Shown: positions 34,294 to 46,761 of the stretch, one piece after another
How the letters are laid out: the number at the start of each line of letters is the position of its first letter
Numbering within the stretch: the first letter of the stretch is position 1
Assembly (NCBI RefSeq): GCF_020283565.1
Contig: NC_060065.1
Span: forward strand, 38,862,409 to 38,926,408
Length of the DNA: 64,000 nucleotides
Direction: 5' to 3'
From: Trifolium pratense
Taxonomy: Eukaryota > Streptophyta > Magnoliopsida > Fabales > Fabaceae
Program-made: the position numbers and the translations under genes
The notes under the pieces: generated by a model
Told to the model about the DNA's origin: nothing
What the model saw: the letters and a program-made list of their open reading frames with translations, nothing else
Databases searched by the model: none

Positions 34294-34704
34294 ATTTTTG
34301 GAATTTTTTTTATATTAATTCATCTAAAATTATTTTATTATAATTATTAACACTATTACATTCAACGTTTCAAGAACACTATTACATTCAAAATTGTGGT
34401 TTATTATTTTTCCTTTAATATTGAAATTTATTTTTGGAATTTTTTTTATATTAATTCATCTAAAATTATTTTATTATAATTATTAACACTATTACATTCA
34501 ACGTTTCAAGAACACTATTACATTCAAAATTGTGGTTTATTATTTTTCCTTTAATATTGAAATTTATTTTTGGAATTTTTTTTATATTAATTCATCTAAA
34601 ATTATTTTATTATAATTATTAACACTATTACATTCAACGTTTCAAGAACACTATTACATTCAAAATTGTGGTTTATTATTTTTCCTTTAATATTGAAATT
34701 TAAT
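34294..34704. repeat. Tandem repeat, 3 copies of a ~136-bp unit
   Basis: Units start at about 34294, 34431 and 34567 with 'tttttggaattttttttata' and are almost identical over 136-137 bp ('cattcaacgtttcaagaaca', 'ttgtggtttattatttttcc'). The near-identity indicates recent amplification. Non-coding. Confidence 0.9.
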
Positions 34705-35346
34705 AATGAAAATCTTTGAAAATTTTAATATTATAATGATATTATTATTGTGTGACGAAATTAATGACATCTTTTAAGATTTGCAATAAGTCTATAAATA
34801 TTAAATACGTTCCTTGAAATCAAAATCGTTTTCTACCGGTTTATATTTCTTACTCCAAAACTATTATTCTTCCATTTGTATAAAACTCCTTCAATAACGA
34901 TATTTTTAAATGATCATATCGAATGAACGAAGTACCAAACTTGCGTATGTTTGTATGGTTGATTGGTTGTGAGTATTTCCCTTGCTTTAAAATTCATATA
35001 CATATGATATATGTTTGATATTTTCATTTGTCTAAATTTTATCTATACCCAAATTTCAGTTCATTAATATATTGAAATTGTAATAATATTTTGTCGTTAT
35101 TGATGCTTGTAATTTGGATTGTTTGTTTCATAGTTTTTTCTTTTGAAGAATTGTTTGTTTCATAGTTATTTAGTGACAAGATTGATTATATTTTAAAATC
35201 GTAATACAATCAATATATGAGAGTATTTTTTCTGTTGCAAACACTATTTACTTTTTCTGACTATGAGGAAAATCATGTTTAGGTCGCTCATAGTCTAGGG
35301 ATCAACTCATTTATTTTACATTTATTTTATGAGTAAAATAATCAGC

Positions 35347-35930
35347 TGAACTTGATTGGAATGTTGGTAACTTGAAGGAGGGAATGTATGAGAATTTTGC
35401 ATTTTCAAGAATAGATCAACATAATAGTAGAGTTGATTACATAAATCCAGATATTGAATTAAATAGGGGACATCAAGTAGGCGGTAAATGTAAGGTTAAT
35501 AAGTCTGTGCTAAGAGGAGCATAAGATACAAACAAGGATGCTCAAAATGCTGAATCTAGTGGTTAACAAACTAGTTCTTCAGAAGGAAAAGAAAATGTCC
35601 TTAATAACGCGAATAACGGTGAGTCAAAACCAGTGGAGCATGATTTTGACTCACTGTTATTTGCATTATTAAGGACATTTTCTTTTCCTTCTGAAGAACT
35701 AGTTTGTGAACCACTTGATTCAACGTTTTGAGCATATATATTCGTCTATATCTCATGCTCTTCTTAACACAAACTTATTGTCATACATTTACCTCATATA
35801 CCTGATATCACCTATTTAATTTGATGTCTGGATTTTTGTTGTCAACTTTAATATTATGTTGATCTATGCTTGGAAATGCAAAATTCTCAAACATTGATCC
35901 TTCAAGTTACCAACCATCCAATCAAATTTA
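35347..35930. repeat. Long inverted repeat, ~285-bp arms
   Basis: The left arm (35347-35632) and right arm (35645-35930) pair over their whole length at roughly 85% identity around a ~12-bp loop. Both read 'actagttcttcagaaggaaa', then 'agaaaatgtccttaataa' next to the loop. The inner 90 bp are nearly perfect and the outer parts more diverged. Each arm has a broken reading frame (NLKEGMYENFAFSRIDQHN...) that matches no family I recognise. Confidence 0.85.
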
Positions 35931-35939
35931 GCAAAAATT

Positions 35940-36046
35940 TGTGTCTCTTGCTATTCTTCTTGTTCATCTTATGACTAATAATAAGTCCGTGTTAAGATGA
36001 ACAAGAAATTTGGTCAACAAAAAAATAAGAATAGCAAGAGACACAT
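35940..36046. repeat. Hairpin next to the long inverted repeat
   Basis: 'tgtctcttgctattctt' (35942-35958) pairs with 'aagaatagcaagagaca' near 36030-36046, and 'cttgttcatctta' pairs with 'taagatgaacaag' inside it. Non-coding. Confidence 0.7.
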
Positions 36047-36059
36047 ACATGTAAGCTCA

Positions 36060-36585
36060 AAACTCTGAATCATGTTGTTTAGATGCTAGTTCCCTAAAAG
36101 AAAAGAAAATATGCTTACTCATGCGGATAGATGAAAGTTAAAATTAATGGAGCATCTTAGCAAAGTTGTAGATTACGAATAAGAAAATAAAAGAGAACTC
36201 TAATGAATGATGAAAGGATGGAATTGATGGAGAGCACACTCTTGGTTGGGCCAGATATGCAACCAAATGAGCCCGAGGTATCGAGAAAAAGAGTTTAATT
36301 GATATACACTGACGGTGTAAATGATTTTTCTCAACACATCTGACTCATTTCACTACATATTTGGCTCATTCAAGAGTGTGCTCTCTATCAATTCCAACAT
36401 TTTAATCATTATACTTCTCTTTTATTTTCTTCTTTGTAGAGGTGCAACCTTTTCATCCTCTAGAGTTTCTTCAACTACAACTTTGCTACGATGCTCCATT
36501 GATTTTGACTCTTAGTCATCCGCATGATTAAGGACTTTTTTTTTCTTTCCTTTTACATAACTAAGCATCTGAACCACTTGATTTA
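36060..36585. repeat. Second long inverted repeat related to the first
   Basis: The left arm (about 36075-36275) pairs with the right arm (about 36355-36585): 'ggaattgatggagagcacac', 'atggagcatc', 'agcaaagttgtag' and 'catgcggat' recur inverted. The outer part of each arm also resembles the arms of the 35347-35930 repeat ('tcaagtggttca', 'aaaagaaaagaaaat'), so four related segments form two inverted pairs. Confidence 0.7.
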
Positions 36586-36842
36586 TCGTTTTTTTTATTA
36601 TAAGCAATTAATTAAATTATAAGGAGTATAAGGTATACCCAGCCCAGTCCTTACAATTCTAACATATACCATTATATGCTTTGAATACACAATAATTGAT
36701 CTTTACACCAATCTGAAAAAATAAAGGAAGACATACTTGCTATTATCCCTATAAACCAAAACCAGGTAATATAAATTATTTGATCCACCAAGGAATGTAG
36801 ATTAGCTACATCTCCTCTGAACATGATGTTATTATGGTCGCG

Positions 36843-38842
36843 TGTTGAAGTACAAAAGTAAGTATATTTTTATCGTCTCCACAGGGACTGATGCGATATC
36901 GATGCAGTTCAACAATTAATATAATTTTAAGTAAAGTGATTGAATTTGTCAAAAAAAAAAAAAGTAAAGTGATTGAAAGGTATTTGTTTGCGATAAGTTG
37001 CGAAAATATAACGATGACAAGAGATGATTAAATTAACAGAGAGATGAAATTGCTGGGAGTAGACTTCATTAACTCATTCATATATATTTCCCTAATCAGT
37101 TATATAGATTCTAGTTATTAACCAATATTATCACGTATTGCTCATCGTGCGTTTCCGTCCCCAGATAACGTCGAGAAAACTATTAAACCTATCAAACCCC
37201 GATCCCTCGGGTGCTTAATCGATATAATAGCATTAAGTTCCAATACTTTGGGTGAATGTTAAACCTAAATCTATTCCTAGAGTTTAGAATCTAACAGACC
37301 ATTATCCTAGTTCTAGATTCAAAAAGTATATTTCTATATCATTTCAAATCAAAGATTCAAACATTGAAAACAAGGATAAGATCAATATTGATAAATAACT
37401 AAAATCATATATAACGCCATGATCAAAAGAAATACACACTAATAGAGTCAATTACATCTAATCCCAACAAAAGTGTCTTTAACTACTCATTACCATGATA
37501 GTTTTACACAAATAAGAAGAAAAAAGATGAAATAACAACACCAGTTGATTCCTCAAACAGTTGGTGTGCATCCACCGCAGTGTTCTCCGTCGTTCCGAGC
37601 TTCACTCTCTGTGTTACGCGTTAAGCTCTCCTCCCATGTTTCTTCTAGTGTTGGGCGTGTTGTTCTCTGGTGTCTCTGAGAATGAATTGCCACCGGATGC
37701 TTTTATAGGCTTTTTTTAATTTATCCCTTAAGTATGCAATTCCTTTAGTATTAAGAAAGCAAAACGGTGTTGTCTGCAACTTGCACACTTAACTCTCTGC
37801 TCCTCTTTTCCAATTGGACCGCCTTGTTTCCTTTTTCTTTTTAAGCCCACTTGTAATTGTATTCTTGCACTTCTTTCTTGATCTATTAACACATAAATAA
37901 ACATTAATCATAATATAATAATATGGGTGGATTCTAGGGTGAGGGCTCTATTAAGTCCCTCACCGGTGAGGTAGATAAAATACACCATCCGATTTGGTTA
38001 ATGGTTGAGATTCATTAAAGATAAACATTAGAACATCAACATATTCCCACACACAATCATGTCTATACCTCTCTCCAATTGTGTAACCGTCCCATGATGC
38101 TTCAATGGTGAAATTTCACAAAGTCCACCAAATTTTGCTCTATAATAGAAACCAGTTTTTTCCAAACTCTCAATGGCATCTTATAATCAATGAGAACTTA
38201 AAATTGGAAAGCAACATTATAACTTAAAAGAGAAAGAGAAAACATGTTAGTATTTATTATCATTGACATCGAAAGAGAAACATGTTAGTATTTATTATCA
38301 TTCGAACTTAAAATTGGAAAGCAACATTATAAACTGCTAATTCAATCAAAACAATTGTAAAAAGTGTTTTTTTATACGTAGCAAGTTGGTCCTAGGCACT
38401 AAATTCCAACTTCACATGGCCAAAAAGATCATTAAGATTTAAAAGAGTACTGTATAGGCAATGGAGAGGGAAACATAGAGGAAAAAAAGTTCAAGCATAG
38501 AGAGAAAGAGTGAGATTTAGAAATTGGATCTAGTGTGGTGATGAAATATTAGATCAAGCAGATTAATTTAATCGAACAGTGAAATTAAATGATACACCGG
38601 TGAGGGACTTAATAGAGCCCTCATCCTATAATCCACCAATAATATGTATATTATATAATTAATATATAATAGCTAAAACCTACAAAAGTAAGGGAAAATA
38701 GGTGAAAATAGTTAAAATACTAATTTGCTAGTAAATACTAATATTTACAAATAGTTGGAGGTTTTACATCAAATGACTTATAAAATAAGTCAATAAGTGC
38801 TTAAAATGTATAGGTAAAATCACTGAAATTTAGCACTTATCA
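36843..38842 (-). repeat. 3' LTR (left copy), carrying a MITE
   Basis: Matches 42575-43857 nearly base for base apart from a 713-bp insertion plus an 8-bp duplication. Without these it is about 1279 bp against 1283 bp for the other LTR. The very high identity indicates a recent retrotransposition. Confidence 0.92.
37925..38637. mobile_element. 713-bp MITE inserted in the left LTR
   Basis: Terminal inverted repeats of about 45 bp (GGTGGATTCTAGGGTGAGGG... and the inverse ...CCCTCATCCTATAATCCACC), flanked by the 8-bp repeat AATAATAT. The empty site is preserved in the other LTR at about 43648-43662. The 8-bp duplication suggests hAT, but the termini are not typical, so the superfamily is open. 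It contains an internal tandem phrase 'acatgttagtatttattatc'. Confidence 0.85.
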
Positions 38843-41629
38843 ACTCTCCCCAACTTAGAACTTTGTTTGTCCTCGAACAAAAGTCTCAAAATATGGTTCA
38901 AACCTCATTGGTGCATGATTCAATCAAGATTTATGATCAATCAAAAACTTTGGATTTAAATCATTTCAAGTTTGCATAATTCAATGCATTGCAAGTTCAA
39001 AATCAATCATTCATAATCATCAATGAATCAAAGCATGAATGTGAAATAGTTTCAAAATTCAAGTAAGATTTCAAACTTTCCGAATCAACAAGACAATCAA
39101 CTAGAATCACAATTCTCACAAGTGGTTCAACTCAAGGGTGTAGTGTTTCTCTCAATCCAAACAATGTGTTCACAACAAATCAATTTAAACATACATCTCA
39201 ACATAATCACAAAACATGTTATCAATCATGGATCACTAAGGTCTTTCTTAAGATTGTAATGGGGCTAGGCTACAAGAAATCATTGTTTTTCTTTGGATTC
39301 AAAAAGCCTTAAGGATAAGAGAGCATAATTCTTGAGAATTTTCATCACATAAGCTATTCACCCTCTTTCACTTTCCCCATGTTTCTTTCTTTTGGTAATT
39401 CTTTTTGTATGCCACAATCTTTTCTTTCTTTTATCTTTTCAATTTCATTGATTTCTTTTGATTGTAAGATCTTTTTCAAAATTCTTTTTCTTTTTCACAA
39501 TCACCATTTTCAACATTTCAAATTTTTCAACTACTTTTTTTTTTCTTTCTTTCAAACAAACAAATAACCTCTTTCTCCCCAACTTGTTTTCAACCCTACT
39601 TAAATTCAATGCTCAATCATCCTAAGACAAGGGTTAAGTCATTGTTTTTCTTTATTGTGGTTCAAGGGTTCAAAACAAACAAATTTTCAAAAAATTTTGG
39701 CTCAAGGGGGGTAGCAAAGGATCACACTAACTCACAAAGTAGGTTATTTTGGCTTAAGTAGTTGCACTCAAATAGAAACACGGCCTTGATCATTTCCATG
39801 ACTTCAAACACATCAAGTAATAGCAAGATTCAGTTAAAATCAACAGAGTTAAACACAATTGTCGGCTCTCAAATATATAAACAATGGAAGGTTCACACAA
39901 TCTCACCCGGCTAGGTTAAGTGATTCATCATCAATTAATCATCTCAAGAAGGAATGGATGAAATCAAATTGAATAAAACTACTTGGTTCAAATTCATCCT
40001 ATCATTCAAAGATAATCACAAAATTTTGACCTCAAACAATGTAATTTGAAAAAAAAAAATTATTCTAATCATGCATTTGAATTTGATTAATCACAAACCT
40101 AAACTTTTCAATTCATATGCACATGAGATTCAAAAATAATTTAAAAAAAAATTGAACCATTTTTTTCAACCAAGACCACAAGAGAAACATATATTAAGAT
40201 ATTCACAAAAAAAAAAAGCATAAATTTAACCGAAAGCTATTAAAATAAAGTTCACAGAGTTTTGGAGAGCTTTTCAGTCAATCTTTCTCTTGTCAGTTGT
40301 CTTGATCTTCTCCACTTCTTTGGTACCAACAACAGCCTGTCTCACCTCCTCCAAGTAAAATGGCCTTTCCATAGGCCATTCCTAATCAGGTATCAAATGC
40401 CTCTTTGGTGCCATCTCTGAAACAAATGTTAATATAGCAAATAACACCACACACATGTCTCTCAAGAACACAGCAGAATAGATTCAGAAACTCGTACTTT
40501 CGCTAAGCCACAGGAATTTCGCTTAGCGAAATTTACAGACAGAATGAGTGAAAAAGAATTTGCACATACTGCATTCTATGTTTCTATAACAGTTTTTAAG
40601 AAGTCAACAAGTGGTATACAGGGCACTTTCTTTACACACTTACCTTCCACATCCCTTAAGCTTAGAAAGATTTGCAATTATGAGCTTACTGAAAGTAAAG
40701 TCATGAACTTCAACAAGCAATAATGGTAAGACAACAAGTGATGACCACTAAGTTAAGATTTAACAGTTCATGTCTTTTAGGAATTGCAAACATGATGTTC
40801 AAATAAGCAACAATGAAACACAGTTGTCACATGATTCTAATGTCAGTTCAAGATTAAGAGTTTTGTATCCATGCCTTTAAAATAACTCATGAAAGTCAAG
40901 ACATAGCACAAAAGAAATTTGTCAAATTCAACTTTAAAATAGCACAAGTTAAAGCAACCAAATCAACATTCCAGCTTAGTGAAAGTAACCCTGTCATAAG
41001 TGCATATTTCTACAATCAACAAAGACCGGTTGAAGCATAATACACTTTCAAAATCTGCTTAAAGGCAGCAACCTCAAATTCATAAACATGGTGTTTCCTA
41101 GATAAGCAACAAAACTTCACAATGCCTTCAATATCAATGAAATCAGAAAATGAGATAAAGGGATAGGTGGTTGAAAGTTCTAATGTGAAAGCTATGAATG
41201 TTGCTGCTTTAAAAATTCAAAATTTGCACAATTCACTTAGCCATGGAAATTTAGCTTAGCAAATGCAACACACATGACACAAAAAAAAAAAAAAAAACAG
41301 AACTTTCACACCAGAAGTAATGGTTCCAATTTTGGATCTTTTAAAACCTTTCAAAATATGCCTAAGTGCAGTAAAATTATAAATTGCAGAATTTAAATAG
41401 TAAAGATAGAAAATTGAGACTCATAGTGGTGGCTAGGCCACCAAATTGCTGGCTAGGCCAGAGTAGCAGAAAACAAAATTTTCCTGCATAATTTCTTGTG
41501 CACAGCTGGTCCAAAATAATTCCTTTCTTTGAACACACAAAATTCATAATAAAAACATAAATTACTTACAAAATTGGGTTGCCTCCCAACAAGCGCTTCT
41601 TTTACGTCACTAGCTTGACGCCTTTTTGG

Positions 41630-42385
41630 TTAGGGTGGCCAAAATGAGACGGAAAGCACATCATCCGTCTTTTTCCTTTGATTTGGCAGGTACTCCATGA
41701 ATTTAAGATATAGATGTTGCGGAGTCCATATCCTCCACAATTGCTTCTTGTTGAACAAGGCACAAATTTCGTCTATGACCCGATCAATCTCCGCCTTGTT
41801 CTCATTCTCCCTCTTTTGCTCAATTGATATTTTCTCGTCAAGTAATCCTTTAATTTCTTTTGCAGCCATCATCACTTCTTCATCATCAACAGTGTATGAC
41901 AATTCTTGAGGAAGTTCTACTTCTTGTGGTGTCTCTATTTCTTCCACTATTTTCACTCCACCACATCCATCACACATTCTTTCTTCCTCATAGTTTTCAA
42001 CTCCTTCCACACTCTCTTCATTTTCCTCATTTAGAATATTATCTTTCTCTTCAGGAGTTGTTTGGGTGTTGGTTTGGATTTCCAAATTTTGCTTATTCTC
42101 CATTTGTTGTGCCAACTGACTAAGCTGATTTTTCAAATTTTTGGCCCGTGCAAGACTATTTTTCAGATATTGTTGGTGCTGGTCTTGCATTTGTTGCAGC
42201 TGTAGTTGTTGCTCATGCATCTGTTGTTGTAGTTGTTGCATGTGTTGCTGCTGCATTTCCATGAATTTAATCATGGTCTCTTCCAATCTAGCCTCTGGAG
42301 TTTGCACATAATTATCAGGTGGATACTGTTGATACGTTTCGTACTCATCCGAAATATAGAAGTTATTATAACCACGATTAGTCAT
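41630..42385 (-). CDS. Retrotransposon gag-like protein, 251 aa
   Basis: An open frame of 251 codons in the 5' part of the Tat/Athila-like element, starting about 190 bp after the primer-binding site. Residues 35-75 are a Gln/Met-rich coiled coil (MQQQHMQQLQQQ...), residues 78-95 (NLKNQLSQLAQQMENK) recall the 'QIGQLA' segment of Athila gag, and the middle is acidic. CDGCGG (about 137-142) is a lone short Cys cluster, not a CCHC knuckle. The C-terminus (RIWTPQHLYLKFMEYLPNQ...) is not recognised. It is much shorter than a full gag, so it is probably a degenerate or fused remnant kept open by youth. Confidence 0.6.
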   Translation of the reverse strand: MTNRGYNNFYISDEYETYQQYPPDNYVQTPEARLEETMIKFMEMQQQHMQQLQQQMHEQQLQLQQMQDQHQQYLKNSLARAKNLKNQLSQLAQQMENKQNLEIQTNTQTTPEEKDNILNEENEESVEGVENYEEERMCDGCGGVKIVEEIETPQEVELPQELSYTVDDEEVMMAAKEIKGLLDEKISIEQKRENENKAEIDRVIDEICALFNKKQLWRIWTPQHLYLKFMEYLPNQRKKTDDVLSVSFWPP

Positions 42386-42574
42386 GGTTCTTTTGTGATG
42401 GTGAATCTGAAAAAGGATTGAACTAACAAGAAAAATAATTCTTTGTCTAGCAAAGAAGGATTAGTGCAAACCACAACTATACAATATAAACAAATATGTA
42501 CAAATACTTAAAAGAATATAAATTGTTGCAATGCTCCAATATCTAAACGTCAGTCCCCGGCAACGGCGCCATTT

Positions 42575-43857
42575 TGTTGAAGTACAAAAGTAAGTATATT
42601 TTTATCGTCTCCACAGGGACTGATGCGATATCGATGCAGTTCAACAATTAATATAATTTTAAGTAAAGTGATTGAATTTGTCAAAAAAAAAAAAAAGTAA
42701 AGTGATTGAAAGGTATTTGTTTGCGATAAGTTGCGAAAATATAACGATGACAAGAGATGATTAAATTAACAGAGAGATGAAATTGCTGGGAGTAGACTTC
42801 ATTAACTCATTCATATATATTTCCCTAATCAGTTATATAGATTCTAGTTATTAACCAATATTATCACGTATTGCTCATCGTGCGTTTCCGTCCCCAGATA
42901 ACGTCGAGAAAACTATTAAACCTATCAAACCCCGATCCCTCGGGTGCTTAATCGATATAATAGCATTAAGTTCCAATACTTTGGGTGAATGTTAAACCTA
43001 AATCTATTCCTAGAGTTTAGAATCTAACAGACCATTATCCTAGTTCTAGATTCAAAAAGTATATTTCTATATCATTTCAAATCAAAGATTCAAACATTGA
43101 AAACAAGGATAAGATCAATATTGATAAATAACTAAAATCATATATAACGCCATGATCAAAAGAAATACACACTAATAGAGTCAATTACATCTAATCCCAA
43201 CAAAAGTGTCTTTAACTACTCATTACCATGATAGTTTTACACAAATAAGAAGAAAAGAGATGAAATAACAACACCAGTTGATTCCTCAAACAGTTGGTGT
43301 GCATCCACCGCAGTGTTCTCCGTCGTTCCGAGCTTCACTCTCTGTGTTACGCGTTAAGCTCTCCTCCCATGTTTCTTCTAGTGTTGGGCGTGTTGTTCTC
43401 TGGTGTCTCTGAGAATGAATTGCCACCGGATGCTTTTATAGGCTTTTTTTAATTTATCCCTTAAGTATGCAATTCCTTTAGTATTAAGAAAGCAAAACGG
43501 TGTTGTCTGCAACTTGCACACTTAACTCTCTGCTCCTCTTTTCCAATTGGACCGCCTTGTTTCCTTTTTCTTTTTAAGCCCACTTGTAATTGTATTCTTG
43601 CACTTCTTTCTTGATCTATTAACACATAAATAAACATTAATCATAATATAATAATATGTATATTATATAATTAATATATAATAATAGCTAAAACCTACAA
43701 AAGTAAGGGAAAATAGGTGAAAATAGTTAAAATACTAATTTGCTAGTAAATACTAATATTTACAAATAGTTGGAGGTTTTACATCAAATGACTTATAAAA
43801 TAAGTCAATAAGTGCTTAAAATGTATAGGTAAAATCACTGAAATTTAGCACTTATCA
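42575..43857 (-). repeat. 5' LTR (right copy)
   Basis: 1283 bp, TG...CA ends. It is adjacent to the primer-binding site on its inner side (about 42554-42571) and to TCGCG on the outer side. It shows the undisturbed target of the MITE found in the left LTR. Confidence 0.92.
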
Positions 43858-44025
43858 TCGCGCCATAAACTCCACATAGTTGCCAACCAAATTACTTGTC
43901 GGGCTTTTACATATGTAATAAAATGTTTCCAACCGTAGTTATAGGGTATGAACTCCACTTTCATCCAACTAAATACTGTCTTCCATAATTGTAGTGAGAA
44001 AGAGCATTTGAAAAACATATGATCG

Positions 44026-44027
<2 letters not shown>

Positions 44028-44056
<29 letters not shown>

Positions 44057-44116
44057 CTTCTTCTTCTTCTTCTTCTTCTTCTTCTTCTTCTTCTTCTTCT
44101 TCTTCTTCTTCTTCTT
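44028..44116. repeat. (TTC)n / (GAA)n trinucleotide expansion in zf-RVT coding text
   Basis: About 30 uninterrupted TTC units. On the minus strand they keep the zf-RVT frame and add about 30 Glu residues between FCCAFCYRE and VDHMFFKC. The ancestral motif normally has only a few acidic residues here. Confidence 0.95.
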
Positions 44117-44372
44117 CTCTATAGCAAAAAGCGCAACAAAATTCACGCGGGTTAACGATGATACCTTTTCTCGCCAATGCCATCAGAGTTGAGAGTCTTG
44201 AAAGCAATAACCTCCATCCAAATATGTTCACTTTAGATGGCACATCATTCACCCATAATTGTTGCCCAGCATTCATCACGCTTTTGAAGAAATTTATACG
44301 CCGACTTCACCGTAAAAGTACCAACATGATTCGGCTTACACTTCTCTTCTCTATTACTTTGCATAAGTTTTT

Positions 44373-44861
44373 GGTTTAAATGCAATTTTAGCCTTTTAAG
44401 TTTCACAACTTTTTGATTTTGGCCCCCAAATTTTAATTGCACGATTTTAACCTGCTAAATTTCACAATTACTTGATTTTGGCCCTTAAGTTTCAAATGCT
44501 CAATTTTAGCTCCTCAAGTGTACCTCTTTTTGCATTAGCTAGTCCCCCATTGACTATTTTGTTGCGTTGTATACTCACCGAACATTGAGTCTTCATCAAT
44601 GTTGACAGTCGGTGATGAAGACTCAATGTTCGGTGAGTATACAACGCAACACATAATTGAGTTTTTTTTAGTCAAAAAAATCAATGGGGACTAGCAAATT
44701 GCAAAAAGGGTAAACTTTGGGGCCAAAATTGAGCAATTAAGACTTTGGGGGCCAAAATTGAGCAATTGTAAAATTTAGAGGGTTAAAATCGAGCAATTGA
44801 AATTTAAAAGGCCAAAATCAAACAATTGTAAAATTTGAGAGGCCAAAACTGCATTTAAGCC
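44373..44861. mobile_element. Mutator-type MITE, second family member
   Basis: The ends GGTTTAAATGCAATTTTAGCC and (inverted) GGCTTAAATGCAGTTTTGGCC match the family of 23790-24499, with the same 'caattgctcgattttgaccc' subterminal units. Flanks TAAGTTTTT / TAAATATTT are a decayed 9-bp duplication. The centre holds a perfect 38-bp inverted repeat. Confidence 0.75.
44561..44650. repeat. Perfect 38-bp inverted repeat, 14-nt loop
   Basis: Arm 44561-44598 (starts gttgcgttgtatactcaccg) is the exact reverse complement of 44613-44650. It lies at the centre of the Mutator-type MITE, and its GC content is higher than the surroundings. RNA from either strand would form a mismatch-free hairpin. Confidence 0.95.
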
Positions 44862-45364
44862 TAAATATTTTATGATTTAACTTCCACTCTAATTTATATT
44901 TTAAATTAAAGTTAGATATTTATATAAAAAATCTAAATTAATTTTTTTTAACAAGCCAAAATGAGATATATTAACAAAACAGTCTCTCCAACACAAGATG
45001 TACCGAGGAAGACTAGAGAAGTTTATAAAGAGTCAAAGAAAGAGAATCATAAACAAATCATATAAGACCCAACAAAGCAAAAGACTAAACCATCAGCTAT
45101 GATAGTTTGAAGCTAAAATAACACTCGTCGACTTTAACCACCTAAAGGAAAAAAAGCTTGATCTTGTTCATACAATTGATGAAGAGTGCTTGGCGAGCCT
45201 CTAAATTAACAATCTATGATTTCTTTCCATCCACATAACCCAAACACAAACAAGTCAAATGAGTTGCAAAAAAGATCGACGCACTGAAGAAATCTTCAGT
45301 GCGCCGATCACTGAAGATTTCTTAATTTTAAAATAAACATAACAATTTACATACCACCATATAA
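44862..45364. other. Intergenic, no gene
   Basis: AT-rich. A short palindrome lies at about 45276-45320 ('cgacgcactgaagaaatctt' / 'aagatttcttcagtg'-like). May include more of the LINE remnant; no conserved motif is visible. Confidence 0.3.

Positions 45365-46761
<1,397 letters not shown>

Larger units (their letters stand above)
36843..43857 (-). mobile_element. Non-autonomous Ty3/gypsy (Tat/Athila-like) LTR retrotransposon, complete
   Basis: Two LTRs (36843-38842 and 42575-43857) with TGTTG...TATCA ends are flanked by the 5-bp target duplication TCGCG (36838-36842, 43858-43862). On the minus strand the 5' LTR is followed by the primer-binding site TGGCGCCGTTGCCGGGGA, the Athila/Tat type. 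The 3' LTR is preceded by the polypurine tract TTGGGGAGAG. Internal text 'CAAGCGCTTGTTGGGAGGCAA' (about 41573-41595) and 'GTTCGAGGACAAACAAAG' (about 38868-38885) are phrases usual at the 3' end of such elements. Only one short gag-like frame exists. Protease, reverse transcriptase, RNase H and integrase are absent, so movement would need a helper element. Confidence 0.92.
36676..44372 (-). pseudogene. LINE-type zf-RVT remnant, split by an LTR retrotransposon
   Basis: Minus-strand coding text with the zinc-binding domain (zf-RVT) found downstream of plant LINE reverse transcriptases: NHVGTFTVKSAYKFLQ (about 44345-44285), then, in another frame, NDVPSKVNIFGWRLLLSRLS, FCCAFCYRE, VDHMFFKCSFSLQLWK and WLATMWSLWRD at 43858. 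The coding line stops there at the 5-bp duplication TCGCG of the inserted retrotransposon and resumes on the far side (36842 down to 36676) with HNNIMFRGD... and DWCKDQLLCIQSI before a TAA. There is one frameshift near 44285, and a (GAA)n expansion is inserted between Cys pairs of the zinc-binding motif. No reverse transcriptase domain remains upstream; a Mutator MITE abuts at 44373. Confidence 0.8.

Noticed and set aside
41697..42123. Plus-strand ORFs opposite the gag-like frame
   Set aside because: Antisense shadows rich in His/Leu caused by the Gln/Glu-rich minus-strand frame.
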